From positions 2,294,001 through 2,358,000 of the forward strand of contig JAAHII010000001.1 in assembly GCA_010671905.1 (NCBI GenBank): a stretch of 64,000 bases of DNA, read 5' to 3'. Positions 46,324 through 56,464 of the stretch are shown here, in pieces. A program made the translations under genes and the position numbers. Numbering within the stretch: the first letter of the stretch is position 1; every line of letters begins with the position of its first letter. The notes under the pieces were generated by a model, which had not been told where the DNA came from, made no database searches, and was given only the letters and a program-made list of their open reading frames with translations. This DNA is from Leptolyngbya sp. SIOISBB. Lineage in GTDB: Bacteria; Cyanobacteriota; Cyanobacteriia; Phormidesmidales; Phormidesmidaceae.

Positions 46324-47418
46324 CTAAAGTCGTTGCTGAAGAATCGTTTCCAGTTCAGCTTGCTTAGCCTCCGTGCCAGCAAATAACACACTCACTTTGC
46401 CCGCCTGGATAATGCCCCAATTCGTTAAAATCACCCCTGTATGGGTCGCTGGATCGTAGGCAATGTCTTGCAGATCAATGTCTTTGAGCGATCGCAGTTG
46501 AGTTTTATAGGTGCCGCTGCTCCACTGCGGAATATTGAGCCGTTTAGCAATGACCGTGGGGTAAGAAGAGCCATTGAACCGAGGATTACATTCAATCGCC
46601 ACGTAGCGCGTTCCGGCTGCTTCGGGCACGACGGCGACATCCACGGCAAAAATGCCTTTCATCCCGCGATCGCCCATCCACTCGGCAAAGGGAACGACTT
46701 TATCCCAAGGTTCATGGGCCGAAGGATAGCGGTTGCCCTTGTGGACGCAACCGTCCAAAACTTGTTCAGACACTAGCAGGGGTTCAATTTCACCAGCATT
46801 GACTCGATATTGCAGATTCAAAAACGCCGAAGCCTGGACTTCTTCTTGGATTTGTAGGGGCTCTTCAGGCACGAGCGTCGCAAAAGCAGCAGCCAAAGCC
46901 TCGGCATCGGCGCAGCGAGTAATGCCGACACCGTGATCCGAGACGGCTGGCTTCACAAAGCAGGGGAACATGACGTCGTTCGAAGCCTTCGCCTCGACTA
47001 AGTTGGCAAACCGCAACGTCTTGGGAACAGGAATGCCAAGCTCTTCGGAGAGTTGAATAAAGTTGTTTTTAGAATTCACAAACTCAACAATCTCTCGCAA
47101 TCGGCGATCCCACTTCTGAAACATTTGGCGATAGGTGTCGTGGGGATTGATCACATCCCCAAAAAAATAGACGCTGATTTCTCGATCGGGAAACTGGTTG
47201 ATCACATCGAAGGAAACATCCCAAATCACATCGTGGGTATGAGGAAGACCCACTTGGGCATAATGCTCAACAATCGCCTCCCATTCAGGTTGCAAGGTCA
47301 TTGCTAACTGAATTTTGTCGTCGGCATGTGTGAGCCCTAATGCTCTGCCGGAATACAGTTGGATGCTGTCATCACGATCATGGGTGTAGAGAGTAATGTC
47401 GTGGTTGTAAATTTTCAT
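46324..47418 (-). CDS. ATP-grasp domain protein of unknown substrate
   Basis: 364 residues; ATG 47418 chosen (a longer upstream frame has no homology). It carries ATP-grasp features: PCFVKPAVSDHGVGITRCAD, PLQIQEEVQASAFLNLQYRV, GIFAVDVAVVPEAAG and YVAIECNPRFNGSSYP. These enzymes use ATP to join a carboxyl to an amine or thiol. The N-terminal HDITLYTHDRDDSI and WDVSFDVINQFP are not recognised. No neighbouring gene indicates the substrate. Confidence 0.8.
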   Translation of the reverse strand: MKIYNHDITLYTHDRDDSIQLYSGRALGLTHADDKIQLAMTLQPEWEAIVEHYAQVGLPHTHDVIWDVSFDVINQFPDREISVYFFGDVINPHDTYRQMFQKWDRRLREIVEFVNSKNNFIQLSEELGIPVPKTLRFANLVEAKASNDVMFPCFVKPAVSDHGVGITRCADAEALAAAFATLVPEEPLQIQEEVQASAFLNLQYRVNAGEIEPLLVSEQVLDGCVHKGNRYPSAHEPWDKVVPFAEWMGDRGMKGIFAVDVAVVPEAAGTRYVAIECNPRFNGSSYPTVIAKRLNIPQWSSGTYKTQLRSLKDIDLQDIAYDPATHTGVILTNWGIIQAGKVSVLFAGTEAKQAELETILQQRL

Positions 47419-47715
47419 AGGGGCACAACAACTTACTGAACAAGGACAACATGAGTCAGCCAGTTCACCAGGCAAATACCCCCTCAGCCCAAGACTTTTG
47501 AGTGTCAATGGTCAGCCTCTGTCGGCAGGCTGACCGCCGCTTTCGGATCTGCGGGGGCAACTTGATCGGCATGACACTGCTTTCGAGGCCTAACACCGAA
47601 GCAACCATTCAGACAGGGGGAAATTCATCTCTAACAACTGACTTCAGTAAGCGTATCGGAAGAGATCGTTCTGAGCACCGAAAGCACAAGGAATTTTAAG
47701 TGTCGCCCTGCAATA

Positions 47716-47890
47716 GTCATCATTTCCTAACAAAAACCGCCCCGATTGGGACGTTTTTGAGACTCATCAGAAAAAGCCTCGTAGAATCATAAAATAAGTT
47801 ATGGTCATCATTTCCTAACAAAAAAACGCCCCAATTGGGACGTTTTTGAGACTCATCAGAAAAAGCCTCGTAGAATCATAAAATAAGTTA
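47716..47890 (-). repeat. Tandemly duplicated 88-bp unit carrying two terminators
   Basis: Two near-identical units (47716-47801 and 47804-47890), each from GTCATCATTTCCTAACAAAA to AATCATAAAATAAGTTA, spaced 88 bases apart. Each contains an inverted repeat that on the minus strand reads GACGTCCCAATTGGGGCGTT-like (ACGTCCCAATTGGGGCGT) with a T-run, a Rho-independent terminator for the XRE gene at 47899-48183. They differ by a few bases in the A-run. Confidence 0.85.
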
Positions 47891-47898
47891 CCGATACT

Positions 47899-48183
47899 TT
47901 AATCGACTACAGAAATTTGCACTTCTCTACCGATGATTGCCAGTAGTTGAATCAGTTGCTCAATACTGAAACGACTGATTTCCCCATTGAGCAGATTTTG
48001 CATGCGTGGCAAGGTTTGCTTCAGTGCTTTGGCGGCTTCTGCCGGAGTCCATCCCCGCTGCTCGATCGCTTGCTGCAATGACAACATCAACGCCGTGCGG
48101 ATCTGAAGCGTTTCGGCTTCCGCGATCGCAAATTCAGACGGCAAGGCCGATTCACGACAGACGGTAGGGTCAAGAGTTAGCAT
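47899..48183 (-). CDS. XRE-type helix-turn-helix protein (antitoxin-like)
   Basis: 94 residues from ATG 48183. Helix-turn-helix region QQAIEQRGWTPAEAAKALKQ, PRMQNLLNGEISRFSIEQLI and a short C-terminal QLLAIIGREVQISVVD. The layout matches HigA/XRE antitoxins of toxin-antitoxin pairs. No toxin gene is visible at its side, since the upstream neighbour is a divergent asparaginase, so it may be an orphan regulator. Confidence 0.75.
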   Translation of the reverse strand: MLTLDPTVCRESALPSEFAIAEAETLQIRTALMLSLQQAIEQRGWTPAEAAKALKQTLPRMQNLLNGEISRFSIEQLIQLLAIIGREVQISVVD

Positions 48184-48280
48184 GACAGTTTCATGTAAAA
48201 GGGTGACGCGCTGGCTAGCGCATAACCATTTTAAGTGTGGTAACTTCAAATACTTCCTGACTGCATTTTTCCTTAATGAT

Positions 48281-49210
48281 ATGCCTGACAATTTCTCTCT
48301 CATGATTCACGGTGGCTGTGGTGCATTGGAGCATATTCGCCGGGAAGGTAGTGAGGACGACTTCATCCACAGCCTGCGTCGAATTTTGGAAGGCGGGCGA
48401 CAAATCTTGGCCCACGGCGGGTCGGCCCTGGATGCGGTGGAATATTGTGCGATGCATCTAGAAGACGACCCCCTCTATAACGCAGGCCATGGTTCCGTCC
48501 TCAATGAATATGGTGAAGTCGAAATGGACGCCGCCATTATGAACGGCAATGGTTTAGAGGCCGGAGCCGTTGCCGGCATCACGAATATCAAGAATCCGAT
48601 CACCCTCGCCCGTCGCGTCTTAGACAAGAGCGAACATGTCATGCTCATTGGCAAAGGGGCGCGGGAATTTGCCAAGCTTTGGAATGTTGAGGTCATGACG
48701 GATGACTACTTTGTGATTGATTCTCGCATTCGACAATGGCGCGAAGCGCAAAAAGCAGGTGGAATGATGCTTGATCACGAAGATGCCGAACCGAAACATA
48801 AACTCGGCACCATTGGTGCCGTCGCCCGCGATGAAGCGGGTAATCTCGCTGCCGCGACCTCGACCGGCGGCATTGTCAACAAGCGTTGGGGGCGGGTGGG
48901 TGATAGTCCGATCGTGGGGGCTGGCGTATTTGCTGACAACACCACTTGTGCAGTCTCGGCCACTGGTTATGGCGAACAGTTTCAGCGCACGGTGCTCAGC
49001 AAAATGATCTCTGATTTCATCTACTTCAAAGGAATGGACGCTGCCGAAGCGGCAACCGCAGGCATTGATTATTTAGTGGAACGGGTGGAGGGTTTGGGAG
49101 GCGTGATCGTGATTGATCGTCATGGCCGCTGTGCCTTTGGTCATTCTACGTCGGGCATGATCTGCGGCTATATCGAACGGGGCGGCGAGTGTGTGTGCCG
49201 CTTAACCTGA
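48281..49210 (+). CDS. Isoaspartyl peptidase / L-asparaginase (Ntn hydrolase)
   Basis: 309 residues from ATG 48281, chosen over an upstream start because the family begins near MPDNFSLMIHGGCGAL. This plant-type Ntn hydrolase self-cleaves to expose a catalytic Thr, here in HKLGTIGAVARDEAG. Also present are GSALDAVEYCAMHLEDDPLY, NAGHGSVLNEYGEVEMDAAI, and ATSTGGIVNKRWGRVGDSPI. It removes isoaspartyl dipeptides and hydrolyses asparagine. It is divergent from the XRE gene. Confidence 0.92.
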   Translation: MPDNFSLMIHGGCGALEHIRREGSEDDFIHSLRRILEGGRQILAHGGSALDAVEYCAMHLEDDPLYNAGHGSVLNEYGEVEMDAAIMNGNGLEAGAVAGITNIKNPITLARRVLDKSEHVMLIGKGAREFAKLWNVEVMTDDYFVIDSRIRQWREAQKAGGMMLDHEDAEPKHKLGTIGAVARDEAGNLAAATSTGGIVNKRWGRVGDSPIVGAGVFADNTTCAVSATGYGEQFQRTVLSKMISDFIYFKGMDAAEAATAGIDYLVERVEGLGGVIVIDRHGRCAFGHSTSGMICGYIERGGECVCRLT

Positions 49211-49306
49211 TACCTGGTTTCCAGCACCGTCAAGAACTAGGGCGGCGATCGCCCTTACGAATCGTCCCTGGCCAGGCAGGCTGTAGCTTAGACAAAGCAG
49301 CGATCC

Positions 49307-49877
49307 TCATATAGATAGTTCCAACCCTGGCAACACATTTTCGCCGGATAAGGTAGCTGGCATCGCGATCACTTGCACCGCTTGGGCTTGCCGATAAATC
49401 TCAACCTGCTGATCTGGCGGATTGATGAGCCATCCCAGACGCAATCCACTCGCTACATACTCAGTCATCTTGGTTCGTAATTCTGCCAGCGATTGTGGCT
49501 TCAGCTTGCCATTAGAGAGAATAAGACCGCAACTCAATGACAAAATCAGGACAAATCGGTGGAAAGCCAATGCGTTGTTCCATCGTCAAGGCATCCCAGC
49601 GGTCTTGGCTGACCCAAGCCACATCCGGCGCTCGGGTCGAACCAAAGGGTAGTTTAAATGCGCTTTGAGAGCTAAAAACCTTGCCGAGTTGGGCTTGCCG
49701 ATTCCAAATGATGACATCGCCAATCAAGTCTGCTTCACGACTTCCGCCTTCTCCGCCTACCGGTGACACGTCTACTAATTCTCCTTGGGCGGTGCGTTCC
49801 ATCATGCGCTCAGGATGCTCATGACAAAGCTGCTCAAACGCTGCCTGAGTAACGTATCGAGTTGAGGTTTGAACCAT
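49307..49877 (-). CDS. Uma2 family endonuclease (DUF820), apparent frameshift
   Basis: A Uma2-type restriction-like fold. The N-terminal part, VQTSTRYVTQAAFEQLCHEH to PPICPDFVIELRSYSL, and the C-terminal part, PQSLAELRTKMTEYVASGLR to LSGENVLPGLELS, lie in different frames. Dropping one base near 49512-49524 joins them (VIELRSY to LSNGKLKP). Whole length about 189 residues. Motif residues include DFVIEL and the conserved GLRLGWLINP. These proteins are common in cyanobacteria; role uncertain. Confidence 0.8.
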
Positions 49878-50150
49878 GGCGCTGCCTCGATCACTGCAAC
49901 TGCTGTGCTGAGAGAATGTCTTAATTTTAAGTCAACGATCGCTGGGTGCCGAAGATTGAGCGATGACTCCAGAACACGGCAAGCTCCCTATGGGATGGGG
50001 GATGAGATTAGGGGAATAGTTTTCCACGATCGCCCTCACGAATTGACCGCAGTAAGGGATGATGGATGCTGGATGTTGACAGGCTTGCTGTAAGGCGATC
50101 GCCACTAACATCATAATTGTGTTGCCCTCCGCCAGCCCCCGGTTTCCGGC
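49878..50150. other. Intergenic region before glycan cluster
   Basis: 273 bases with no recognisable gene; promoters for the Uma2 gene and the glycosyltransferase gene should lie here. Confidence 0.4.
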
Positions 50151-51119
50151 ATGGTTAAGTTAATCATTCAAATTCCCTGTTACAACGAAGAAGCCACCCT
50201 CGGTCTGACCCTGGCAGAGTTGCCCCAAAGCCTGCCGGGAATCGATCAAGTGGAATGGCTGATCATTGATGACGGCAGTTGGGATCGCACAGTCGAGGTG
50301 GCGAGATCGTGCGGCGTCCACCATATTGTGCGACTGCCTTACAATCAGGGACTCGCCAAGGCTTTTATGGCGGGGATGGAAGCATCCGTACGAGCGGGTG
50401 CCGACATCATCGTGAATACCGACGCCGACAACCAATACAATGCGGCTGATATTCCTCACCTCATCACCCCAATTCTCAAAGGTGAGGCCGACATGGTGAT
50501 TGGAGCCAGGCCGATTCAAGAGATTGCTCACTTTTCGCCGCTCAAAAAACGCCTGCAGGGGTTGGGGAGTTGGGTAGTGCGGTTGGCCAGTAACACCAAA
50601 GTCCCTGATGCACCCAGCGGTTTTCGCGCCTTTAGCCGCGAGGCTGCTCTGAAATTCAACGTTTTTAACGAGTACACCTACACCTTAGAAACGATTATCC
50701 AGGCTGGGCAAAAGGGGATGAAAGTCGAGTCGGTGCCCATTCACACGAATGCTGACTTGCGCCCCTCACGACTCGTGAAGAGCATTCCGTCTTACGTGCA
50801 GCGCTCGCTCTTCACCATCCTGCGTATTTTTATGACCTACCGCCCCCTGCGCTTCTTTTGCCTGGCGGGGACGGTGCCGTTTACGGCAGGCTTTTTGATT
50901 GGGATCCGGTGGATGATCTTGTATTTTGGCGGTACGCCCCGCTCCCATGTGCCGAGCCTGATTTTGGCCGCAATCCTCATGCTGATGGGTTTTCAGCTCT
51001 GGATCTTGGGGTTCGTGGCCGATTTGCTCGCCGTAAATCGCAAAATTCTGGAAGAAAATCAACTACATTTTCGTCGTTTGAACTGGACTCAGCCCCCTGG
51101 AAAATCCCATGAGCCGTGA
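50151..51119 (+). CDS. Glycosyltransferase family 2 with C-terminal membrane helices
   Basis: 322 residues; ATG 50151. GT-A fold: LIIQIPCYNEEATLGLTLAE, EWLIIDDGSWDRTVEVAR and the DxD region IVNTDADNQYNAAD. The C-terminus has two membrane helices around 235-300, FFCLAGTVPFTAGFLIGIRW and SLILAAILMLMGFQLWILGF, as in polyprenol-phosphate glycosyltransferases. Its stop overlaps the next gene by 11 bases, so they are coupled. It probably supplies a lipid-linked sugar for surface glycan. Confidence 0.88.
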   Translation: MVKLIIQIPCYNEEATLGLTLAELPQSLPGIDQVEWLIIDDGSWDRTVEVARSCGVHHIVRLPYNQGLAKAFMAGMEASVRAGADIIVNTDADNQYNAADIPHLITPILKGEADMVIGARPIQEIAHFSPLKKRLQGLGSWVVRLASNTKVPDAPSGFRAFSREAALKFNVFNEYTYTLETIIQAGQKGMKVESVPIHTNADLRPSRLVKSIPSYVQRSLFTILRIFMTYRPLRFFCLAGTVPFTAGFLIGIRWMILYFGGTPRSHVPSLILAAILMLMGFQLWILGFVADLLAVNRKILEENQLHFRRLNWTQPPGKSHEP

Positions 51120-52701
51120 TCTTTTGGCCCAGTCAGCCCTGGCCGAAATTCCCAAAATCCTGACTTTGATGGATCGCAATCCCCACAGCCCGACCTATGG
51201 GTGCTGCGATCGCAATTTCTGGCAATACAAAATCATCGACTTCCCCAGCGGCATGTCTCAGGAATTTGTCTTGCCCCTGGCCCTGGTTTACACGCTGGAT
51301 TTGCCAAACAATCCCTTTTATCAGCAGGTGGCGATGCGAGAGTGGGCGATCGCAGGCATGCACTACGCGGCAAAAAGCGCCCACTCTGACGGGGCTTGCG
51401 ACGACTACTTCCCCTTTGAACGAGCCAGCGGTGCGGCGGCCTTTACCCTCTATGCCTTTTTAGAAACGTATCGACTGCTCAATCTACAGGATGCAGCGCT
51501 CCTGAATTTTTTTGAGACACGGGCCAATTGGCTGGCTCACCATCAAGAAAGTGGCCAGCTTGCGAACCACGAAGCCTTGATTGTTTTATGTCTCCATTTA
51601 TTAGGCGAGGTGCAGCAAACGTCTCACTGGGAGGCGCAAAAGACACGCCGCCTAGAGCGGTTACTCAGCTGGCAAAGTGCCGAAGGCTGGTTTCAAGAAT
51701 ATGGCGGGTTTGATCCGGGCTATCACACGCTGACCATATCCTGCCTGGCCCGGCTCAACCAGCTTCAGCCCCGCGAAGACATCCAAAAAATTCTCATCCA
51801 AGCAGTGGACTTAGCGGCTCAATTTGTCCATCCCGACGGTTCCTTTGGGGGCGAATACGGCAGTCGCAATACCTGTAACTTCTTTCCCCATGGCTTTGAA
51901 CTCGTGGGACAGTGGTATCCCCAGGCTTTGGGCGTTAACGATCTGTTCCTCGGAGGGCTGGCCAAAGGCAAGCAGCCCTGTTACGCCGACGACCATATCG
52001 TGGGGCACCACGTGTGGAATTATTTGCTGGCGTGGCAAGACTTTGTGGGCGATCGCCCCCCCGCCACAACGCCTCCCACCGGTCAGTTTTGGCTCAAAGA
52101 GGCTGGTATTTTAGTTGATCGCCGCCAAGACACTGAACTCTTCATTGCTTTTAATAAAGGTGGTGTCTTCAAACTCTTTCGCCAGGACAAGTTAGTCCTA
52201 TCAGACACGCAAATCTCGGTCCAAGTTAAGCAAGGCAAGAAAACGAAAAACGCCGTTGCCCATCTCGTCGGCAACTATGAGTTTGAAGTAACCGACAATC
52301 AGATTCAGATTCGGGGACAGTTAGGCTGGGCCAAACAAACCCAAATGACGCCTTTAAAGCTGTTGATTTTGCGCTGCGTCAACCTCACCCTGGGTCGATT
52401 TTTTCCTAATCTCGTTCGCAGTCTGTTGCAGAAAATCCTGATCACCGGCAAGCAGCAAGCGCCCTTCCAGTTTCTCAGGCAATTGACTTGGCAAGATGGG
52501 CAATGGCACATTACCGATGAGCTCAAAGCCGAGACCTGGAAGCATGTCGAATCCGTGGGCATCAGCGGCCATCAAACCTCGATTTATGTGGTGGTGAGTC
52601 GCGTCTTTCAAACCAGCCAGTTGCAACCCTGGATTGATTTGAGCGATCGCGCCAAAACCCTCCCCGACGGCGAAACCCTCACCATTCACCGGAGTTATTG
52701 A
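51109..52701 (+). CDS. Alpha/alpha-toroid-like envelope protein
   Basis: 530 residues, overlapping the GT2 gene. The first 340 residues show repeated helical pairs with SAHSDGACDDYFPFERASGA, AEGWFQEYGGFDPGYHTLTI and HPDGSFGGEYGSRNTCNFFP, suggestive of an alpha/alpha-toroid such as polysaccharide lyase or terpene cyclase-like. The C-terminal part (KEAGILVDRRQDTELFIAFN) resembles heparinase-type beta sheets. Exact enzyme unknown; context favours polysaccharide processing. Confidence 0.65.
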   Translation: MSRDLLAQSALAEIPKILTLMDRNPHSPTYGCCDRNFWQYKIIDFPSGMSQEFVLPLALVYTLDLPNNPFYQQVAMREWAIAGMHYAAKSAHSDGACDDYFPFERASGAAAFTLYAFLETYRLLNLQDAALLNFFETRANWLAHHQESGQLANHEALIVLCLHLLGEVQQTSHWEAQKTRRLERLLSWQSAEGWFQEYGGFDPGYHTLTISCLARLNQLQPREDIQKILIQAVDLAAQFVHPDGSFGGEYGSRNTCNFFPHGFELVGQWYPQALGVNDLFLGGLAKGKQPCYADDHIVGHHVWNYLLAWQDFVGDRPPATTPPTGQFWLKEAGILVDRRQDTELFIAFNKGGVFKLFRQDKLVLSDTQISVQVKQGKKTKNAVAHLVGNYEFEVTDNQIQIRGQLGWAKQTQMTPLKLLILRCVNLTLGRFFPNLVRSLLQKILITGKQQAPFQFLRQLTWQDGQWHITDELKAETWKHVESVGISGHQTSIYVVVSRVFQTSQLQPWIDLSDRAKTLPDGETLTIHRSY

Positions 52702-52847
52702 ACTAGTATTCCACGGCAACGATGTTCCCCCTGTCCAGATTTTGCCCCCCTCATCTCCCCCCGCTCCCTAGCCCCGGCAAACTAACACCGTTGTTTACTC
52801 GCCCTCAGTCCTTTACCGTCCCTCTTAACACCCGTCCAAGCCCTGTT

Positions 52848-53801
52848 ATGAAACGTCTAATTTCCATCGCCATCAGTCTCCTGATTCTCATCATCCTCTA
52901 TTGGAAAATTGAGCTCAGCAGCTTAATCGAAGTCTTTAGAACGTCTGATGTGCTGTGGATGGTGATTAGTCTGGGCATGGTCATTCCGATTACGTTGTTC
53001 ACTTCCAAGCGCCTGCAATTTTTGATGCCGCCCCACAGCACCCTGACCTTTTTTGAAGCGAACAAATTGATTTTGGCCGCAAGTTCCTTAAATATGGTGC
53101 TGCCGTCTAAAGCGGGGGATATTGCGAAGGCTTATTTCATGCGCGATCGCGGGCATCTGAGCGGGTCTCTGGCGTTATCTCTCGTCGTGTTTGAAAAAGC
53201 CTGTGACATGCTGTCACTGCTGTTGTGGTGCCTCTTTGGCCTGTGGCTGTATCCGCAAAAAGATGCGTTCTTTTGGGGCATGACCCTCTGCATTTTTGCG
53301 GGGTTAGCTGGGGGAATTTTGCTGTTAAGTTCCACCCGCTTTGCCAATCTCTTTTTTGAGTTAGGTCAGCAACTTGCTCCGAAAAGAATGAAGCTCAAGT
53401 TCAAGCAGTTGCAGGTAGCCTGGGCCGAAATGCATGCGTATTTTTGGCGCGATCGCCAACAGCTCTTCCGGGTGACCGGAATGTCGGTATTTATTTGGCT
53501 ATTACATCTGCTGCAAATTTGGTTCTTTATTTTGGCACTCAATGCCTGGGTGCCCTTTTGGACGAGTCTGGCTCTGTCACCCCTGGCGATTTTGGCAGGT
53601 CTGTTGCCCTTAACCTTTGCTGGGGTAGGAACCCGTGACGCTGCTCTGGTGTTCTTGTATGCTCCGTATTTTGATGCGGCGACGGGGGCTGCATTGGGCT
53701 TGCTATGTACGTCTCGGTACTTCTTGCCCGCGATCGGGGGCTTGCCCTTTTTAGAAGGCTACCTGAGAGCCGCCCAGTGGAATCCCAAAAAGGAAACCTG
53801 A
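52848..53801 (+). CDS. LPG synthase TM-like / YbhN flippase-like membrane protein
   Basis: 317 residues; ATG 52848 gives the membrane-facing start MKRLISIAISLLILIILYW. Eight or so membrane spans; motifs SSLNMVLPSKAGDIAKAYFM and FEKACDMLSLLLWC with LPLTFAGVGTRDAALVFLY match the lysylphosphatidylglycerol synthase TM region/YbhN family, often beside glycosyltransferases as possible lipid-linked sugar transporters. A longer frame starts at 52722 but lacks homology. Confidence 0.82.
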   Translation: MKRLISIAISLLILIILYWKIELSSLIEVFRTSDVLWMVISLGMVIPITLFTSKRLQFLMPPHSTLTFFEANKLILAASSLNMVLPSKAGDIAKAYFMRDRGHLSGSLALSLVVFEKACDMLSLLLWCLFGLWLYPQKDAFFWGMTLCIFAGLAGGILLLSSTRFANLFFELGQQLAPKRMKLKFKQLQVAWAEMHAYFWRDRQQLFRVTGMSVFIWLLHLLQIWFFILALNAWVPFWTSLALSPLAILAGLLPLTFAGVGTRDAALVFLYAPYFDAATGAALGLLCTSRYFLPAIGGLPFLEGYLRAAQWNPKKET

Positions 53802-55308
53802 AGCGCCTTGGTCTCTCCGCGAACTCAATATTTATCGACCAATTTGTGACTCTCTGAACTCTCCCGCCCCTATGTCGCACCCTCTAAAACAGCCCCTATC
53901 TTGGCTCTATCAAACGATGACTCAGTCATCGCCTCGCTATCGGTGGTTTTGGCTTGGGTTCAGTCTCTTGTTTTCGGCCTATTACGGTTGGCTCACCCTA
54001 CAGCAGGCGTTCGGGGGAACCTATGTGGTGCAAGACGATGCCCGACAGCATGTATTTTGGATGCAGCGGTTCATCGATGCGGACCTGTTTCCCAATGATT
54101 TGATTGCCGATTACTTTCAGAGCGTTGCCCCCCTGGGATATTCGGGACTTTACCATCTGGCCGCGATTCTAGGCATGCCGCCGCTACTCTTCAGCAAAAT
54201 TTTGCCGCCCATTTTGGGCTTACTGACGGCCTGGCTAGTTTACGAAATTTCTTGGACGCTACTCCCAGTTCCCCTGGCGAGTTTTATCGCTTCGGTCAGT
54301 TTTAGTCAGAGTGTCTGGTATTCCAGCGAGCATGGCTCAGCAACGCCCAGGGCATTTCTGTACCCGCTCATGTTGGCGTTCATCTACTTTTTGATGCGCC
54401 AAAAACCCTGGTTTTATTTGAGTAGTCTCATTTTGCTGGCGTTGTTCTATCCCCAGATTGCGCTCGTTTGCTTGGGGACACTCGCCATTCGATTGCTTGA
54501 TTGGCAAAATCGCCGTTTATCTTTCACCCAAAATCGAGCGATTTATATCCAGTTTTCCATCGGTTTTTGTGCGGTCGCAGGAATTTTGCTCTATGCCCAG
54601 GGGCAAGCCGATTTTGGTCCTGTGGTCAGTCGAGCCGAGGCGATGATCATGCGAGAATTTCAGCCTGGAGGCCGCAACGCATTCTTTTTTGATGGCCTCT
54701 ACTTCTGGCTGCACGATCGCGGCGGCTTGCTCCATCGGCGCGGCTTTACCCCAGCCACGCTAATCGCTGGGGCGGCCTTACCGTTACTCTTGTGGATGCC
54801 GATCAAAAGCCGGTGGCGATCGCAAATCAATCCTCAGATTTGGGTCTTATTGCAGCTCTTCTTGGCTTCGCTGGGCCTCTTCTTTCTCGCCCATTTGTTG
54901 TTATTTGAACTGCATCTGCCGAGCCGCTATTCCAGCCATTCGATCCGCACGATTTTGGGTGTGGCTTGCGGCGTGAGTTGGGTAATCATTTTGGATGATA
55001 TATCCCATGTGATCAGCTCTATCCGGCAACGTCAGCGCCGTCAGTCCACGGCCCAGTTGATCCATCAAGCTTCTTTGCTCAAGCAGACTGTTTTCATCGG
55101 CTTGTCGGGTCTCTTGATCATTTTCATGGTGATTTACCCAACCACCTTTTTCGAAAGATTTCCTCGGGTGGGCTACTACGATTTTTCTGACAATGCCAAA
55201 CTTTACGAATATTTTGCGGCTCAGCCTAAAGATACGATGGTGGCCTCACTCTCAGACCAAGCGGGCAACATTCCGATGTTTTCTGGACGCTCAGTGTTGG
55301 TCTCAGGT

Positions 55309-56464
55309 CAGGGTTGATTCATTGTAGGAGACGAAAAATCCTCTCAACCTGGTTGGCGAGCTCTCGTAGAGCGGAAGTAACCGACTTAAACCCATTCAGT
55401 CGGAGCAAATTGATAGTAATGGAACGAAACAGAGAGGCATTGAGCAAAGCGTTCGGGTTTCGGCCATACGTTTCATCTTCATGAAGGACGACATCTTTCG
55501 GCCAATGCAATTGATTTTCAATGCTCCAATGCCCTCGCACCATATTGTTCCAGAGTCTTGCCGTGGTCGCTAGAGAGCTGAGATAGTAGGCTCGATGAAT
55601 GGAACATTTGTCTGGCGTACAGCGCCGTCGTTCAACACAGAGGATGGTTTTCGTCCCCTGCCAGCGTTGAGGGTCAATCCCTTGGGCAGAATACACGCTG
55701 ACCCGCCGCTGTTCTTGACGGCCATGGTGGCATTCGAAGGGGGTTGAAGCGGTTTGTCGCGGTTGGCGATAACGAATGATCGTCTCGATCTGACGATACA
55801 GCTTCCCCTGATTCTCTTTAACCGCCACCACATAGTCATTGCCCCCCTCAACAATGAGCGACAGTGTTTTTTTGCGCGTGAAGCGCATCCAGGCTGAAAG
55901 CCACTCCGCTCAAGTGGAGTTTCTCTAACAGATACTGCACAACCTTCAACTCGCTATTGTCGGTGGGGGTCAGCGCGGCTAAATCGACGGTGATCCCTTG
56001 GGCTTGAGCAAAGACACTGACGAGTCCGACAAAGCGCGTTTTGCCGTCATCGTCGGTGATGGGTTGTCGAATCCGCTTCCCGTCAATGGCATATACATCC
56101 TCGTCTACCGTGAGATACTGGCGCATCCATTGAACAAAGGCGTCGCTGAGCGCGGCAAAGTCAAGCCCGATATGGGCTCGCCGGAAGGTCGAAAAGGACG
56201 GTACCGCGTCAAGGTCAATCTGCAATAAGTCAGCTACCTCGGAACCGTAGCGTTGCGCAAACTCCTCTAGGGGGCGATTCCCTCGATAACCCGCTAAATT
56301 TCCCATCACAATGAACACCAAAATGATCCACAGCGGATGGCGTTTCCCACGAGCATGACGATAGTCAGGGACGGTCTGTAGGGCTTCTATAAGGTTCATC
56401 GCAACATCAACGATACGGGTGCCTTACAGCTTAATTTTTATCTCATCACATTGAATCAGCCCTG
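55309..56464 (-). mobile_element. ISAs1-type insertion sequence with 10-bp target duplication
   Basis: 1156 bp. Ends are CAGGGTTGATTCATTG and, on the other strand, CAGGGCTGATTCAATG: inverted repeats of about 16 bp with two mismatches. The 10-bp direct repeat GGTCTCAGGT lies at 55299-55308 and 56465-56474. The transposase (minus strand) matches the ISAs1 / H-repeat family. It inserted into the GT-C-like gene. Confidence 0.93.
55319..56399 (-). CDS. ISAs1 family transposase, frame broken at 55867-55873
   Basis: Starts MNLIEALQTVPDYRHARGKR at 56399. Motifs GNLAGYRGNRPLEEFAQRYG, VYAIDGKRIRQPITDDDGKT and DNSELKVVQYLLEK are typical ISAs1 transposase. The frame ends at LDALHAQKNTVAHC; removing one base of the A7 run (T7 at 55867-55873 on the plus strand) gives LDALHAQKTLSLIVEGGNDY and continues to WNNMVRGHWSIENQLHWPKD. 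Total about 359 residues, the family length. Frame break due to one base, so probably active if it is a read error. Confidence 0.9.

Noticed and set aside
47716-47890. Possible CRISPR-like repeats
   Set aside because: Only two units of about 88 bases, with terminators and no spacers.
48184-48280. Toxin gene partner for the XRE protein
   Set aside because: The 97-base gap holds no credible frame; next gene is a divergent asparaginase.
55319-55888. Programmed frameshift of the ISAs1 transposase
   Set aside because: Would need a +1 or -2 shift at the A7 run; a single extra base is simpler and fits the other eight sites.
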